The notes: generated from the sequence alone by a model not told the origin. DNA of 64,000 nt from Pantoea eucrina (GCF_001691555.1 NZ_MAYN01000008.1:2528766-2592765), one strand, 5' to 3'; shown: positions 43,036 through 53,254, counted from the stretch's first letter. Program-made: numbers and translations.

Positions 43036-45459
43036 ATGTCAGGTTGGCGTAAACTCTATTACAAATTATTGAATTTACCACTCTCTATTTTGGTAAAAAG
43101 TAAGGTCATACCGACCGATCCGGTTTCGGAGCACGGTATCGATCCCACCCGTCCCGTGATGTATGTTTTGCCTTATGATTCAAAGGCGGACCTGCTTACA
43201 TTGCGCAATCAGTGTCTGCGGCTTGATCTGCCCGATCCGCTGGCGCCGCTGGAGATTGACGGTACGCTGCTGCCGCGCCATGTGTTTATCCATGACGGCC
43301 CGCGCGTCTTCCCTTATTACGTGGCGAATCCGGAGTCAGTGAAACTGTTTCACGACTATCTGGATCTGCACCGTAATAATCCGCAGCTGGATGTCCAGAT
43401 GCTGCCGGTGGCGGTGATGTTTGGCCGGGCACCGGGCCGTGAAATTCAGGGTGAGCCCACGCCGCATCTGCGCGTACTGAATGGCGTGCAGAAGTTTTTT
43501 GCCATTCTCTGGCACGGCCGCGACAGCTTTGTCCGCTTCTCTTCTACCGTCTCGCTGCGCCAGATGGCGACTGAACATGGTACGGATAAGTCGATTGCGC
43601 AGAAACTGGCACGCGTGGCGCGTATTCATTTTGCCCGTCAGCGTCTGGCAGCGGTAGGACCCAGCCTGCCTGCCCGTCAGGATCTGTTCAACAAACTGCT
43701 GCAGTCGAAAGCGATTGAAAAAGCCGTTGAGGATGAAGCGCGCAGCAAAAAGATTTCGCATGAAAAAGCGCAGCAAAACGCCGTTGAGATGATGGAAGAG
43801 ATCGCGGCGGACTTCTCGTACGAGGCGATCCGCGTCACCGACCGTATCATGGGCTGGCTCTGGAGCCGGCTCTATCAGGGCATTAACGTAAACGGCGGCG
43901 AGCGCGTGCGTCAGCTGGCGCAGGATGGCCATGAAATAGTCTATGTGCCCTGCCACCGCAGCCATATGGATTACCTGCTGCTCTCCTACGTGCTTTATCA
44001 TCAGGGACTGGTGCCGCCGCACATCGCTGCCGGTATCAATCTCAACTTCTGGCCAGCCGGACCGATTTTCCGCCGGCTGGGGGCCTTCTTTATTCGCCGT
44101 ACTTTCAAGGGCAATAAACTCTACTCCACCGTATTCCGCGAATATCTGGGCGAGCTGTTCAGCCGTGGCTACTCGGTTGAGTACTTTGTTGAGGGCGGGC
44201 GCTCGCGCACCGGTCGCCTGCTCGATCCCAAAACCGGCACGCTCTCCATGACGCTGCAGGCGCTGCTGCGCGGCGGCAGCCGCCCGATCACCTTCGTCCC
44301 GATTTACATCGGCTATGAGCATGTAATGGAAGTGGGGACTTACGCCAAAGAGCTGCGCGGCGCGGCGAAAGAGAAAGAGGGCTTTGTGCAGATGGTGCGC
44401 GGCCTGCGTAAGTTGCGCAATCTTGGTCAGGGCTACGTTAACTTTGGTGAACCGCTGCCGCTGGTTAACTATCTGAACAAGCATATTCCTGAGTGGCGCG
44501 AGGCAATTGACCCTATCGATCCGCAGCGCCCCGCGTGGATGACGCCAGCGGTGAACGATATCGCTGCCAGCCTGATGGTACGTATTAACGAAGCGGGTGC
44601 GGCCAACGCCATGAACCTGTGTGTGACCGCGCTGCTGGCGTCGCGTCAGCGCTCACTGACGCGTGAGCAGCTGACGGAGCAGCTGGAGTGTTACACGCAG
44701 CTGCTGCGCAACGTGCCCTATTCACCGGAAGCCACGGTGCCCGATCTGAGCGCCGAAGCGCTGCTGGATCACGCGATGGGCATGAACAAGTTTGAAACCG
44801 AGCAGGACAGCATCGGCGATATCATTATTCTGCCGCGCGAGCAGGCCGTGCTGATGACCTACTACCGCAATAACATTCAGCATATGCTGGTGATGCCGTC
44901 GCTGATTGCGGCGATTGTGCAGCAGCACCGCGAAATCAGTGAAGCCGAGCTTCTGCGTCAGGTGAGTCTGGTCTATCCGATGCTGAAAAGTGAGCTGTTC
45001 CTGCGCTGGGAAAGTGCTGAACTGCCGGCGCTGCTTAATGCGCTGTGTGCGGAGATGGCGCGGCAGGGTCTGGTGACGCAGCTGGACGGGCAGATTAAGC
45101 TGAGCGCCGCGCGCTACCGCACGCTGCAGCTGCTGGCGGCCGGTATTCGTGAAACGCTGCAGCGCTTTGCGATCACCTTTGCCATTCTCAGCGCCAAACC
45201 CACGATTAACCGTGGCACGCTGGAGAAAGAGAGTCGTACGCTGGCGCAGCGTCTGTCAGTGCTGCACGGTATCAATGCTCCGGAGTTCTTTGATAAAGCG
45301 GTGTTTACCACGCTGGTGCTGACGCTGCGCGATGAGCGTTATATCAGCGACTCCGGTGATGCCGATGCGGAGCGCACGCACGTGATGTGGCAGATGCTGG
45401 CGGAGCTGGTCACCAGCGATGTGCGTCTGACAATTGAAAGTGCGGTCGCACACGAGTAA
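43036..45459 (+). CDS. plsB: Glycerol-3-phosphate 1-O-acyltransferase PlsB
   Basis: Inner-membrane-associated enzyme that acylates sn-glycerol 3-phosphate at position 1, the first step of phospholipid synthesis. The acyltransferase motifs are [17 protein letters not shown] (catalytic His and Asp, about residue 306), [34 protein letters not shown] and [11 protein letters not shown]. The start at 43036 ([19 protein letters not shown]) gives 807 aa, identical in length to E. coli. The frame extends 55 codons upstream; part of that ([10 protein letters not shown]) also resembles E. coli, so a longer form cannot be excluded. Confidence 0.96.
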   Translation: MSGWRKLYYKLLNLPLSILVKSKVIPTDPVSEHGIDPTRPVMYVLPYDSKADLLTLRNQCLRLDLPDPLAPLEIDGTLLPRHVFIHDGPRVFPYYVANPESVKLFHDYLDLHRNNPQLDVQMLPVAVMFGRAPGREIQGEPTPHLRVLNGVQKFFAILWHGRDSFVRFSSTVSLRQMATEHGTDKSIAQKLARVARIHFARQRLAAVGPSLPARQDLFNKLLQSKAIEKAVEDEARSKKISHEKAQQNAVEMMEEIAADFSYEAIRVTDRIMGWLWSRLYQGINVNGGERVRQLAQDGHEIVYVPCHRSHMDYLLLSYVLYHQGLVPPHIAAGINLNFWPAGPIFRRLGAFFIRRTFKGNKLYSTVFREYLGELFSRGYSVEYFVEGGRSRTGRLLDPKTGTLSMTLQALLRGGSRPITFVPIYIGYEHVMEVGTYAKELRGAAKEKEGFVQMVRGLRKLRNLGQGYVNFGEPLPLVNYLNKHIPEWREAIDPIDPQRPAWMTPAVNDIAASLMVRINEAGAANAMNLCVTALLASRQRSLTREQLTEQLECYTQLLRNVPYSPEATVPDLSAEALLDHAMGMNKFETEQDSIGDIIILPREQAVLMTYYRNNIQHMLVMPSLIAAIVQQHREISEAELLRQVSLVYPMLKSELFLRWESAELPALLNALCAEMARQGLVTQLDGQIKLSAARYRTLQLLAAGIRETLQRFAITFAILSAKPTINRGTLEKESRTLAQRLSVLHGINAPEFFDKAVFTTLVLTLRDERYISDSGDADAERTHVMWQMLAELVTSDVRLTIESAVAHE

Positions 45460-45463
45460 GGCA

Positions 45464-45491
45464 GGCAGGGACGCTCTTATGCGTCCCTGCC
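45464..45491. terminator. Stem-loop between convergent plsB and ubiA
   Basis: GGCAGGGACGC and GCGTCCCTGCC form a perfect 11-bp stem with loop TCTTAT, four bases past plsB and three bases past ubiA on the other strand. No T-run follows; it would serve both transcripts as a strong 3' end structure. Confidence 0.6.
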
Positions 45492-45494
45492 GGT

Positions 45495-46379
45495 TCAGAA
45501 CAGCGCCAGAAACGGCTGCGTATTCAGCAGCACACCCGCAAACAGCACCAGCCCCACGTAGTTATTGTTCAGAAACGCCTGAAAGCAGGCGTCACGTTCG
45601 CGCCGGGCGATCAGGCTCTGCTGATAGACAAACAGCGCGCCGGCAGCCAGCAGTGACCAGTAGAAGGCCCCGTTCAGATTCAGTATGCTTCCCACCAGCG
45701 CCATCAGCCCCAGCGCAGCCAGCTGCAGCAGGCCAATAATCAGCTTGTCAAAACGACCAAACAGAATCGCCGTGGATTTGACGCCTATTTTCAGATCGTC
45801 ATCGCGATCCACCATGGCGTACTGCGTATCGTAGGCCACCGTCCAGCAGATGTTGGCGAAGAACACCAGCCAGCAGACTAAAGGTAAGGACTCACTTACG
45901 GCGGCCCACCCCATCGGGATCGCCCAGCCAAAAGCTGCGCCGAGCACCACCTGCGGCAGATGGGTATAGCGCTTCATAAAGGGATAGACCCACGCCAGCG
46001 CCAGCCCGCCAAAAGAGAGCAGGATGGTCATGCGATTCATGGTCAGCACCAGCATAAATGCCAGCAGGCCCAGAGCAGCAAACAGCAGCTTTGCCTCTTT
46101 CTCTGAAACCGCCCCGCTCGCCAGCGGCCGGCCAGCGGTGCGTTTGACGTGGCCATCCACGTTGCGATCGGCGTAATCGTTGATGACGCAGCCCGCAGCG
46201 CGCATCACAATCACGCCGAGCACAAATACGATCAGCACCGGAAGCGGCGGCACCGCCATGCCAGCCAGCCACAGCGCCCAGAGCGTAGGCCACATCAGCA
46301 GCAGCGTGCCGATAGGTTTGTCGATGCGCATCAGGCGGCTGTAAGCCTGCCATTTGCTTGCAGTTAATGATTTTTGCAC
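45495..46379 (-). CDS. ubiA: 4-hydroxybenzoate octaprenyltransferase UbiA
   Basis: Membrane prenyltransferase that attaches the polyprenyl tail to 4-hydroxybenzoate in ubiquinone synthesis. About eight or nine membrane segments; the two aspartate-rich motifs are [15 protein letters not shown] (about residue 70) and [18 protein letters not shown] (about residue 192). Length is 294 aa against 290. It starts four bases after ubiC, so the operon is ubiCA as in E. coli. Confidence 0.96.
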   Translation of the reverse strand: MQKSLTASKWQAYSRLMRIDKPIGTLLLMWPTLWALWLAGMAVPPLPVLIVFVLGVIVMRAAGCVINDYADRNVDGHVKRTAGRPLASGAVSEKEAKLLFAALGLLAFMLVLTMNRMTILLSFGGLALAWVYPFMKRYTHLPQVVLGAAFGWAIPMGWAAVSESLPLVCWLVFFANICWTVAYDTQYAMVDRDDDLKIGVKSTAILFGRFDKLIIGLLQLAALGLMALVGSILNLNGAFYWSLLAAGALFVYQQSLIARRERDACFQAFLNNNYVGLVLFAGVLLNTQPFLALF

Positions 46380-46383
46380 GGTT

Positions 46384-46899
46384 TCATCCTTGCTGCAGCG
46401 CGCGGTAAAGCGGCGATGCCGGTAAAAAAAGTTCAGTTAACAGAAGGGGCTTGTCCGACAGGCGCAGACGCGAACGCCGTCCCCAGAGATCGCCGGCCTG
46501 GCCGGGATGAATAAAGTCACGGCTCAGCGCGGAAGAGGCAAAAAGATAGCGCCCCAGTGGACGTGTGCCAAGCTGCTGCAGCATCTGCTCCGGTCCCTGC
46601 AGCGTACTTTCCGGCACCACGGTGCGCCCCAGCAGCCACGGCTCACCGTCGCCACACAGCACGATTTCGCGCAGCCAGAAGCGCGTATCATCCGGCAGAA
46701 AAGCAGCTTCCGCTGCCACTTCCGCTGCGCTGACAAAGCCTTCACGGAGAGGTTCAACGGTAACCTGCCCGCAGTGCTGCTCAAAACGGCGCGTCATGGA
46801 ATCTTCTTCCAGCAGCCAGTCGAGCAAGGGTGCTGGCAGCGGGATGGAGGCGGATAGCCACTGCAGGGCATATAACTGGCGCAGCGCATCGTGCGACAT
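46384..46899 (-). CDS. ubiC: Chorismate pyruvate-lyase UbiC
   Basis: Cytosolic enzyme that removes pyruvate from chorismate to give 4-hydroxybenzoate, the first committed step of ubiquinone synthesis, feeding UbiA encoded next. The fold signature includes [39 protein letters not shown] (with the substrate-binding arginines) and [16 protein letters not shown]. Length is 171 aa against 165. GGAG precedes the ATG. Confidence 0.94.
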   Translation of the reverse strand: MSHDALRQLYALQWLSASIPLPAPLLDWLLEEDSMTRRFEQHCGQVTVEPLREGFVSAAEVAAEAAFLPDDTRFWLREIVLCGDGEPWLLGRTVVPESTLQGPEQMLQQLGTRPLGRYLFASSALSRDFIHPGQAGDLWGRRSRLRLSDKPLLLTELFLPASPLYRALQQG

Positions 46900-46988
46900 C
46901 AGGCGATCTCCGGCAAAAAAGTTGCCTCAGTTTACCGCAGAGCGCGGCCGCTGGCACGGCCGCGAACGCCAGGGAGAATAATGACCGT

Positions 46989-47399
46989 TTATTCGCGCTT
47001 CAGCCGGTTGCTGTTTGCCAGCCATAGTGTGACCACCAGAATCAGAATTGCGGCCGAATAGCAGAGCGTGTCGAACGGATTTTTATGGTCAACAATAATC
47101 AGCCGGATAATGGCGGTGATGCCGATATAAACAAAGTAGCGCAGCGGAAAGTGATAGCCCGACTGGAAATATTTCACAATCAGCGCGATAAATTCAAAGT
47201 AGAGAAAGTAGATCACAATGCCTTCAATCAGCAGATAGGATGACGCCTGCTCACCGGTGCTGAACAGCACGTTAGCCAGATGAATCGTCTCCTTGCCGAG
47301 AAAAACAACCAGGATCACGGCCAGGATCAACAGGCCGATATTAAGTACCCACTGCAGCACCGTCGCGATGAGCTGACCGGCGGCTGATTTATCTGTCAT
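46989..47399 (-). CDS. psiE: Phosphate-starvation-inducible protein PsiE
   Basis: 136-residue inner-membrane protein with four hydrophobic segments, function unknown. Nearly identical blocks with E. coli Psi[39 protein letters not shown] and [20 protein letters not shown]. The start at 47399 gives the E. coli length and has AGGA eight bases upstream. A perfect CRP site lies about 50 bp upstream; cAMP-CRP control of psiE is known in E. coli. I did not find a clear Pho box. Confidence 0.95.
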   Translation of the reverse strand: MTDKSAAGQLIATVLQWVLNIGLLILAVILVVFLGKETIHLANVLFSTGEQASSYLLIEGIVIYFLYFEFIALIVKYFQSGYHFPLRYFVYIGITAIIRLIIVDHKNPFDTLCYSAAILILVVTLWLANSNRLKRE

Positions 47400-47446
47400 T
47401 GCTGCGTCCTTAGTGCGCAAACGAGAAGGGCACTATCATGCTGCAA

Positions 47447-47462
47447 TGTGATCTGAATCACA
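47447..47462 (-). promoter_or_regulatory. CRP site upstream of psiE
   Basis: TGTGA-N6-TCACA, both half-sites perfect, 48 bp upstream of the psiE start. It lies in the gap shared with the divergent gene yjbB, so either promoter could be affected. Confidence 0.85.
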
Positions 47463-47684
47463 ATATGACGTTAAGAGCGCCGTTCTCTGCCGGGCGCGCC
47501 GTAAACGCCGTGGATATCTCATTGCGGTGAGTGGGATTCAGCTACAGTTAACAGGTCGACACCGCTTCAGGTTATTTATATCTAACGAAAAATTCATGCG
47601 GTGCGATACCGTTCTTCCCCCGCTGCCGTGCTCGCCAGGCAGGCAGCTGGCTGCTTTTTGCCTGGCGTACAGGAGCCTGCGACC

Positions 47685-49310
47685 GTGCTAACTCTGCTTA
47701 ATCTGCTTTCTGCTGTCGCACTGCTGGTCTGGGGCACGCACATTGTGCGCACCGGCATCATGCGCGTTTACGGCGCCGATCTGCGGCGGGTACTGAGCCG
47801 CAGCGTGGAAAAAAAGCCAATGGCTTTTCTGGCCGGCATTGGCGTTACCGCTCTGGTGCAGAGCAGCAACGCCACTACGCTGCTGGTAACCTCGTTTGTG
47901 GCGCAAAATCTGGTCAGCCTTACGCCTGCTCTGGTGGTGGTGCTGGGGGCTGACGTCGGAACAGCCATTATGGCGCGCGTGCTGACCTTTGATCTCTCCT
48001 GGCTCTCGCCGCTGTTTATCTTTTTTGGCGTGGTCTTTTTCCTCAGCCGCAAACAGACGCGCGTCGGACAGATGGGCCGCGCCGCCATTGGTCTTGGCCT
48101 GATCCTGCTGGCGCTGCAGCTGATTGTCACCGCTGCGCGTCCGATCACGCAGGCCGCGGGCGTGCAGGTGCTGTTCTCTACGCTAACCGGCGATACGCTG
48201 CTGGATGCGCTGATTGGTGCCGTTTTTGCCATCGTCAGCTACTCCAGCCTGGCGGCGGTGCTGATCACCGCGACCCTGACGGCTGCTGGCGTGATCTCTT
48301 TCAAAGTTGCGCTCTGTCTGGTCATTGGTGCCAACCTCGGCAGCGGCCTGCTGGCGATGATCAACGCCAGCGGCTCTAATGCGGCAGGTAAGCGGGTGGC
48401 GCTCGGCAGCCTGCTGTTCAAGCTTATCGGCAGCATTGCAGTGCTGCCGTTTGTGGATTTCATCGCTGATTTGCTGGATCGGCTGCCGGTGAATGATGAA
48501 GAGCTGGTGATCTTTTTCCACGTTTTCTACAACCTGACGCGCTGCCTGATCATGGTGCCGTTTGCAGCACCGATGGCGCGTCTCTGCCAGCGCATGATTG
48601 CCAACGACGCAGAGAATCAGGCGCACCTCAAGCCCAGACATCTGGATAAAAGCGCGCTGGATACGCCTGCGCTGGCGCTGGTCAATGCGGCACGGGAGAC
48701 CCTGCGTATGGGCGACGTGCTGGAGCAGATGCTGGAGTCGTTCAGCCGCGTGGTGCGGGGCGAACTGCGTGAAGCGCACCGGGTGCGGCAGCTGGATGAT
48801 GATGTTGACGTGCTTTATACCGCCATAAAACTCTATCTGGCGCGCATGCCGCGCGAAGATCTGGCGGAAGATGATTCGCGGCGCTGGGCTGAAATCATTG
48901 AGATGGCGCTGAATCTTGAGCAGGCGGGTGACATCATTGAGCGCATGAGCGGTGACGTTGCGGATAAATCGCTGCAGGCGCGACGCGCCTTTTCGGCAGA
49001 GGGGCTGGAAGAGCTGAATACGCTCCAGGAGCAGGTACTGAATAATCTGCGACTGAGCCTCTCCGTGTTTCTGTCGCATGATGTCACCAGCGCGAAACGG
49101 CTGCGACGAGCCAAACATCGCTTCCGTATTCTGATCCGCCGCTTCTCTCACTCACATGTGGAGCGGCTGCATCTGAATAACGTACAGAGCATTGAAACCA
49201 GTTCGCTGCATCTGGGGCTGCTGGGCGACATGAAGCGACTGAACTCGCTGTTCTGCGCAGTGGCCTATACGGTGCTGGATCAGCCGGAAGATGAGCGGGA
49301 GATGGATTAA
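47685..49310 (+). CDS. yjbB: Sodium/phosphate cotransporter family protein YjbB
   Basis: Na/Pi-cotransporter domain followed by a cytoplasmic PhoU-like domain; in E. coli YjbB overproduction lowers internal phosphate, suggesting export. The transporter part has the paired motifs GVTALVQSSNATTLLVTSF (about residue 58) and IGAVFAIVSYSSLAAVLITA, each with the QSS/SYSS core; the PhoU-like helices begin near residue 340. A GTG start at 47685 is chosen: AGGAG lies nine bases upstream and the product, 541 aa, matches E. coli's 543. The frame runs 28 codons further upstream without similarity. The repeat array follows 11 bp after the stop. Confidence 0.93.
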   Translation: MLTLLNLLSAVALLVWGTHIVRTGIMRVYGADLRRVLSRSVEKKPMAFLAGIGVTALVQSSNATTLLVTSFVAQNLVSLTPALVVVLGADVGTAIMARVLTFDLSWLSPLFIFFGVVFFLSRKQTRVGQMGRAAIGLGLILLALQLIVTAARPITQAAGVQVLFSTLTGDTLLDALIGAVFAIVSYSSLAAVLITATLTAAGVISFKVALCLVIGANLGSGLLAMINASGSNAAGKRVALGSLLFKLIGSIAVLPFVDFIADLLDRLPVNDEELVIFFHVFYNLTRCLIMVPFAAPMARLCQRMIANDAENQAHLKPRHLDKSALDTPALALVNAARETLRMGDVLEQMLESFSRVVRGELREAHRVRQLDDDVDVLYTAIKLYLARMPREDLAEDDSRRWAEIIEMALNLEQAGDIIERMSGDVADKSLQARRAFSAEGLEELNTLQEQVLNNLRLSLSVFLSHDVTSAKRLRRAKHRFRILIRRFSHSHVERLHLNNVQSIETSSLHLGLLGDMKRLNSLFCAVAYTVLDQPEDEREMD

Positions 49311-49320
49311 GGTAAGGATG

Positions 49321-50235
49321 CCGGGGGCGCATTCATGCGTCCCGGGTTTATGGCGCGCACGGTACTACTCGCCGTGAATGGCATCATCGGATCCGATGCG
49401 GGAATTAACACGGGCGTCATGAATGACGTCATCGAATCCGGTGCAGGCATCGGCCAGGGCGTCATTAATGACGCCCCTACAGGGTAATGCAGGGGGCGCA
49501 TTCATGCGTCCCGGGTTTATGGCGCGCACGGTACTACTCGCCGTGAATGGCATCATCGGATCCGGTGCGGGAATTAACACGGGCGTCATGAATGACGTCA
49601 TCGAATCCGGTGCGGGAATTAACACGGGCGTCATGAATGACGTCATCGGATCCGGTGCGGGAATTAACACGGGCGTCATGAATGACGCCCCTACGGAGTA
49701 ATGTAGGGGGCGCATTCATGCGCCCCTGGTTTATGGCGCGCACGGTACTATTTGCCGTGAATGGCATCATCGGATCCGGCGCGGGAATTAACACGGGCGT
49801 CATGAATGACGTCATCGAATCCGGTGCAGGAATTAACACGGGCGTCATGAATGACGTCATTGAATCCGGTGCAGGAATTAACACGGGCGTCATGAATGAC
49901 GTCATTGAATCCGGTGCAGGCATCGGCCAGGGCGTCATTAATGACGCCCCTACGGGGTAATGTAGGGGGCGCATTCATGCGTCCCGGGTTTATGGCGCGC
50001 ACGGTACTATTCGCCATGAATGGCATCATCGGATCCGGTACGGGAATTAACGCGGGAGTCATGAATGACGTCATCGAATCCGGTGCAGGCATCGGCCAGG
50101 GCGTCATTAATGACGCCCCTACAGGGTAATGCAGGGGGCGCATTCATGCATCCCGGGTTTATGGCGCGCACGGTACTATTCGCCATGAATGGCGACCCTA
50201 CGGGGTAATGCAGGGGCGCATTCATGCGCCCCCGG
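49321..50235. repeat. Palindromic repeat array 3 (nested 169/45-bp higher-order repeat)
   Basis: About 915 bp of tandem repeats fill the gap between the convergent genes yjbB and gntU. The marker GGGGGCGCATTCATGCG begins at 49323, 49492, 49706, 49965 and 50134, and a shorter copy at 50213. Spacings are 169, 214, 259, 169 and 79 bp: 214 and 259 are 169 plus one and two extra 45-bp sub-units (GAATTAACACGGGCGTCATG plus GACGTCATCG, ATCCGGTGCG). Most blocks end in the palindrome GGGCGTCATTAATGACGCCC and CCCTAC. The 90-140-codon frames open through it on both strands are artefacts of the repeat. The modules are the same as in array 1. Confidence 0.95.
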
Positions 50236-50237
50236 GT

Positions 50238-51578
50238 TTACGATAACAGACTAAACGCAATCATGCCGACGACAGCGCCGGTGGTGCCGAGAATGGTCTC
50301 CATCAGCGTCCAGGTTTTCAGCGTCTCGCCCTCAGTGGCACCGGTAAAGCGGCCAAACAGCCAGAAGCCGGCGTCATTGACGTGGCTGATAATGATTGAA
50401 CCACCGCCAATGCAGATAGAGAGCGCCGCCAGCTGCGCGCCGCTGTAATGCAGCGGTTCGATCACCGGCATCACCAGACCCACGGTGGTCAGACAGGCCA
50501 CGGTTGCAGAACCCTGAATCACCCGGATGGCCCCCGCCAGAATAAAGCAGGCCAGCGCAATCGGCATACCGGCACCGGTCAGCGCGTGCCCCAGCACCGG
50601 CCCCACGCCAGAGTCGACCAGCACCTGCTTAAAGACGCCGCCGGCACCGATCACCAGCAGAATAATGCCAGCGGGCTGCAGCGCGCTGCCGCATACCTGC
50701 ATCACCTTCTCTTTATCCATGCCCTGCCGGTACGCCAGACCATAGATCGCCACCAGCAGCGCCAGCAGGATCGCGGTAAACGGATGGCCGATAAACTCCA
50801 GCCATTCGTAAAGCCGGGTATCCGGCGTGGTAAAGCGGGCACCGATGGTTTTCAGGCCAACCAGCAGCAGCGGGAACAGAATCAGAGAGAGGCTGAAACC
50901 AAATGAGGGCAGCTTCCCCTCGCCTACCTCCGGCTGATGATCTTCCGGCGGTGCGCTGAAGCTGACGTGCCGGGCGATCAGGCTGCCAAACAGCGGCCCG
51001 GCGATCAGCATGCCCGGGATGGCTGCACAGAGTCCCAGCAGGATCATCCAGCCAAAATCAGCGTGCATTTGTGCTGCCAGCAGCATCGGCGCAGGTCCCG
51101 GCAGCAGAAACGCCGCCGCCGCCGCCACGCCGGCAAACAGCGGGATCACCAGCTTCACCAGATTGTCATGAGTGCGGCGCGCCACCGCAAAGGCGATGCT
51201 GATCAGCAGCACGACTGCGACTTCAAAAAACAGCGGCAGCGCACAGATCAACCCGGCAATCCCCATCGCATAGTGCGCCCGGCTTTCGCCAAAGGTTTTC
51301 AGCATCCGGATAGCGATCTGATCTACCGCACCGGTTTCATGCAGGATTTTGCCAAACATGGCGCCAAGCGCCACCACAATGGCAAGAAAGCCCAGCGTGC
51401 CGCCCATGCCTTTTTGCATGGTGTCGGCGATCTGATCGAGCGGCATTCCGGAGAAGAGCCCGGCGCCGATAGAAACTAACATCAGGGCGACAAAGGCGTG
51501 CATACGCGCTTTCATTACCAGAAACAGCAGCAGCAGGACAGAGCCTGCTGCGGTTAACACCAGCGTTGCGGTACTCAT
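50238..51578 (-). CDS. gntU: Gluconate transporter GntU
   Basis: Low-affinity gluconate permease of the GntP family, 446 aa as in E. coli. About twelve to fourteen membrane segments; near-identical runs include GMGGTLGFLAIVVALGAMFG, LPLFFEVAVVLLISIAFAVA and IIISHVNDAGFWLFGRFTGA. Its ATG shares a base with the gntK stop (TAATG), so it is translationally coupled. The stop codon directly abuts repeat array 3. Control is expected through the GntR operator before gntK. Confidence 0.96.
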   Translation of the reverse strand: MSTATLVLTAAGSVLLLLFLVMKARMHAFVALMLVSIGAGLFSGMPLDQIADTMQKGMGGTLGFLAIVVALGAMFGKILHETGAVDQIAIRMLKTFGESRAHYAMGIAGLICALPLFFEVAVVLLISIAFAVARRTHDNLVKLVIPLFAGVAAAAAFLLPGPAPMLLAAQMHADFGWMILLGLCAAIPGMLIAGPLFGSLIARHVSFSAPPEDHQPEVGEGKLPSFGFSLSLILFPLLLVGLKTIGARFTTPDTRLYEWLEFIGHPFTAILLALLVAIYGLAYRQGMDKEKVMQVCGSALQPAGIILLVIGAGGVFKQVLVDSGVGPVLGHALTGAGMPIALACFILAGAIRVIQGSATVACLTTVGLVMPVIEPLHYSGAQLAALSICIGGGSIIISHVNDAGFWLFGRFTGATEGETLKTWTLMETILGTTGAVVGMIAFSLLS

Positions 51579-52117
51579 TACTCGCCCTTGTTGATTGCAT
51601 CCCTGATGGTCGCAACCGTAGCCGCAACAACGTCATCCAGCGAGTGATTGATATCCACCATCAGGACGTCAGCCTCATCTGTGCCAGGTTCCTGCAGCGT
51701 GGCAAACTGCGTCACCAGCATCTGCGGCTTAAAGAAGTGGCCTTTACGGGCTTTGAGACGGGTTTCAATCGTATCAAAATCGCCTTTCAGGTAGATAAAC
51801 TTCAGGTTGTGATTGCCCTGACGCAGAATGTCGCGATAGGACTTTTTCAGCGCTGAGCAGACGATAATTGACACCGCCTGAGTGCGCTGCATGGCAAAAG
51901 CCGCGTCGTTCAGCGCCTGCAGCCACGGCTGGCGATCGTTATCATCCAGCGGATGGCCTTCCGCCATTTTCATGATATTGCTGCGCGGATGGAGGAAATC
52001 CCCGTCCAGAAAGGCGGTATTCAGTTCGTGTGAGACCCGATTAGCGACGACAGACTTTCCGCTGCCGGATACACCCATCAGGATAAAAACGTGATGTGAT
52101 GAAGATGGCGTGATCAT
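51578..52117 (-). CDS. gntK: Gluconokinase GntK
   Basis: Thermoresistant gluconokinase; phosphorylates gluconate to 6-phosphogluconate for the Entner-Doudoroff and pentose phosphate routes. P-loop [14 protein letters not shown] at residue 15 and the family segments FLDGDFLHPRSNIMKMAEG and LDDNDRQPWLQ. Length is 179 aa against 175. GGAG stands nine bases before the ATG. First gene of gntKU, separated from gntR by 141 bp holding the operator. Confidence 0.96.
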   Translation of the reverse strand: MITPSSSHHVFILMGVSGSGKSVVANRVSHELNTAFLDGDFLHPRSNIMKMAEGHPLDDNDRQPWLQALNDAAFAMQRTQAVSIIVCSALKKSYRDILRQGNHNLKFIYLKGDFDTIETRLKARKGHFFKPQMLVTQFATLQEPGTDEADVLMVDINHSLDDVVAATVATIRDAINKGE

Positions 52118-52147
52118 AGTTTTGCGCTCCGGCAGCTTATTCTGCCA

Positions 52148-52162
52148 ATGTTACCGATAACA
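52148..52162 (-). promoter_or_regulatory. GntR operator of gntKU
   Basis: ATGTTACCGATAACA, the known E. coli GntR operator sequence, lies 31-45 bp upstream of the gntK ATG, where it would cover the promoter start region. Confidence 0.88.
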
Positions 52163-52258
52163 AATCTGTCATTCATTGTCGGAGTGCGTTCCGATGCTGA
52201 CAACCCTCGGCAGCCGGAAAAGCGTAAAAGTGTGAAGTGACGCATATAATCGCTAAAA

Positions 52259-53254
52259 TCAGATGCTGTCACCTTCAGCGATTTCAAAGCCGATATCGAG
52301 CGGGCCGCTGAAGGCGTAATCGCCACCAATGCGCCCCAGCAGCATGGCGGCCGCTTCGCGCCCCATGCGTTCGCGCGGCGTCAGCACGGTTGCCAGGCGT
52401 GGCGTCACCACCTGCGTAATGTCATGCCCGTGAAAGCCCGCAATCGCCATCTGCTCCGGCACGCGCAGCCCCTGACGCTGGCACTCAAACATGGCCCCTA
52501 CCGCCAGGTCATCATTGGTACAGAACAGGCTGTCCGTTGCCGGATAACGCTTCTGCGCCTCGCACAGCAGCTGCGCGCCGGCGCTGAAGGAAGAGGCGTC
52601 TTCCATCATCACGCTATGCGGTATCAGGCCCGCCTCGCGCATCGCCTGTTCATATCCCTGCTGCTTCTGCAGCGTACGCTCATCCAGCCGTGCCCCCAGG
52701 TAGACCGTGTGGCGATGCCCTTTTTTCAGGATAGCCTGCGTCATCTGCCGCGCCGCTTCGACATTGTCAAATCCCACCGCCATATCAAGACACGGCGTAA
52801 CGCTGTCCATTATCTCAATAACCGGGATCCCGGCCACCTCCAGCATGCGCAGCGTGCCGGTGGTATGGGTGCGTTCGGTTAAGATCACCCCGTCAATATT
52901 CCAGCCCAGCAGCGAGCGCAGCTGTCGCTCTTCTTTTTCCGGGTTGTAGCCAAAGTGCGCCACCAGCGTCTGATATCCCGCCTCATCGGTCACGGTTTCA
53001 ATGCCACGCAGCACGTCAGCAAAAACCTGGTTGGTCAGGGAGGGCAGCAGCACGCCAATGGCGCGGCTGGTGGCGTTTGAGAGCATATCGGGTGCACGAT
53101 TAGGGATGTAGCCCAGCTCATCCAGCGCAACGGCAATCTTGTCACGCAGCGCCGCAGAGACGCGCTCGGGGTCGCGCAGGTAGCGACTGACGGTCATTTT
53201 GGTGATGCCGACGCGATCGGCGACGTCCTGTAATACCGGTCTTTTCTTCTTCAT
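52259..53254 (-). CDS. gntR: Gluconate operon repressor GntR
   Basis: LacI/GalR-family repressor released by gluconate. The LacI-type headpiece is VLQDVADRVGITKMTVSRYL; the hinge and periplasmic-binding-protein-like domain follow from about residue 60 (ATSRAIGVLLPSLTNQVFAD; GFHGHDITQVVTPRLATVL). The start at 53254 (MKKKRPVLQ) gives 331 aa, the same as E. coli; 38 further upstream codons are unrelated. It is encoded upstream of gntK on the same strand with the operator in between. Confidence 0.96.
   Translation of the reverse strand: MKKKRPVLQDVADRVGITKMTVSRYLRDPERVSAALRDKIAVALDELGYIPNRAPDMLSNATSRAIGVLLPSLTNQVFADVLRGIETVTDEAGYQTLVAHFGYNPEKEERQLRSLLGWNIDGVILTERTHTTGTLRMLEVAGIPVIEIMDSVTPCLDMAVGFDNVEAARQMTQAILKKGHRHTVYLGARLDERTLQKQQGYEQAMREAGLIPHSVMMEDASSFSAGAQLLCEAQKRYPATDSLFCTNDDLAVGAMFECQRQGLRVPEQMAIAGFHGHDITQVVTPRLATVLTPRERMGREAAAMLLGRIGGDYAFSGPLDIGFEIAEGDSI

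Noticed and set aside
43336-44484. A 382-codon frame antisense to plsB
   Set aside because: Shadow of plsB, which is full length and highly conserved.
49365-50143. Open frames of 90-146 codons on both strands through repeat array 3
   Set aside because: They are in phase with the tandem repeats, appear on both strands at once, lack ribosome binding sites and encode only the repeat in translation.
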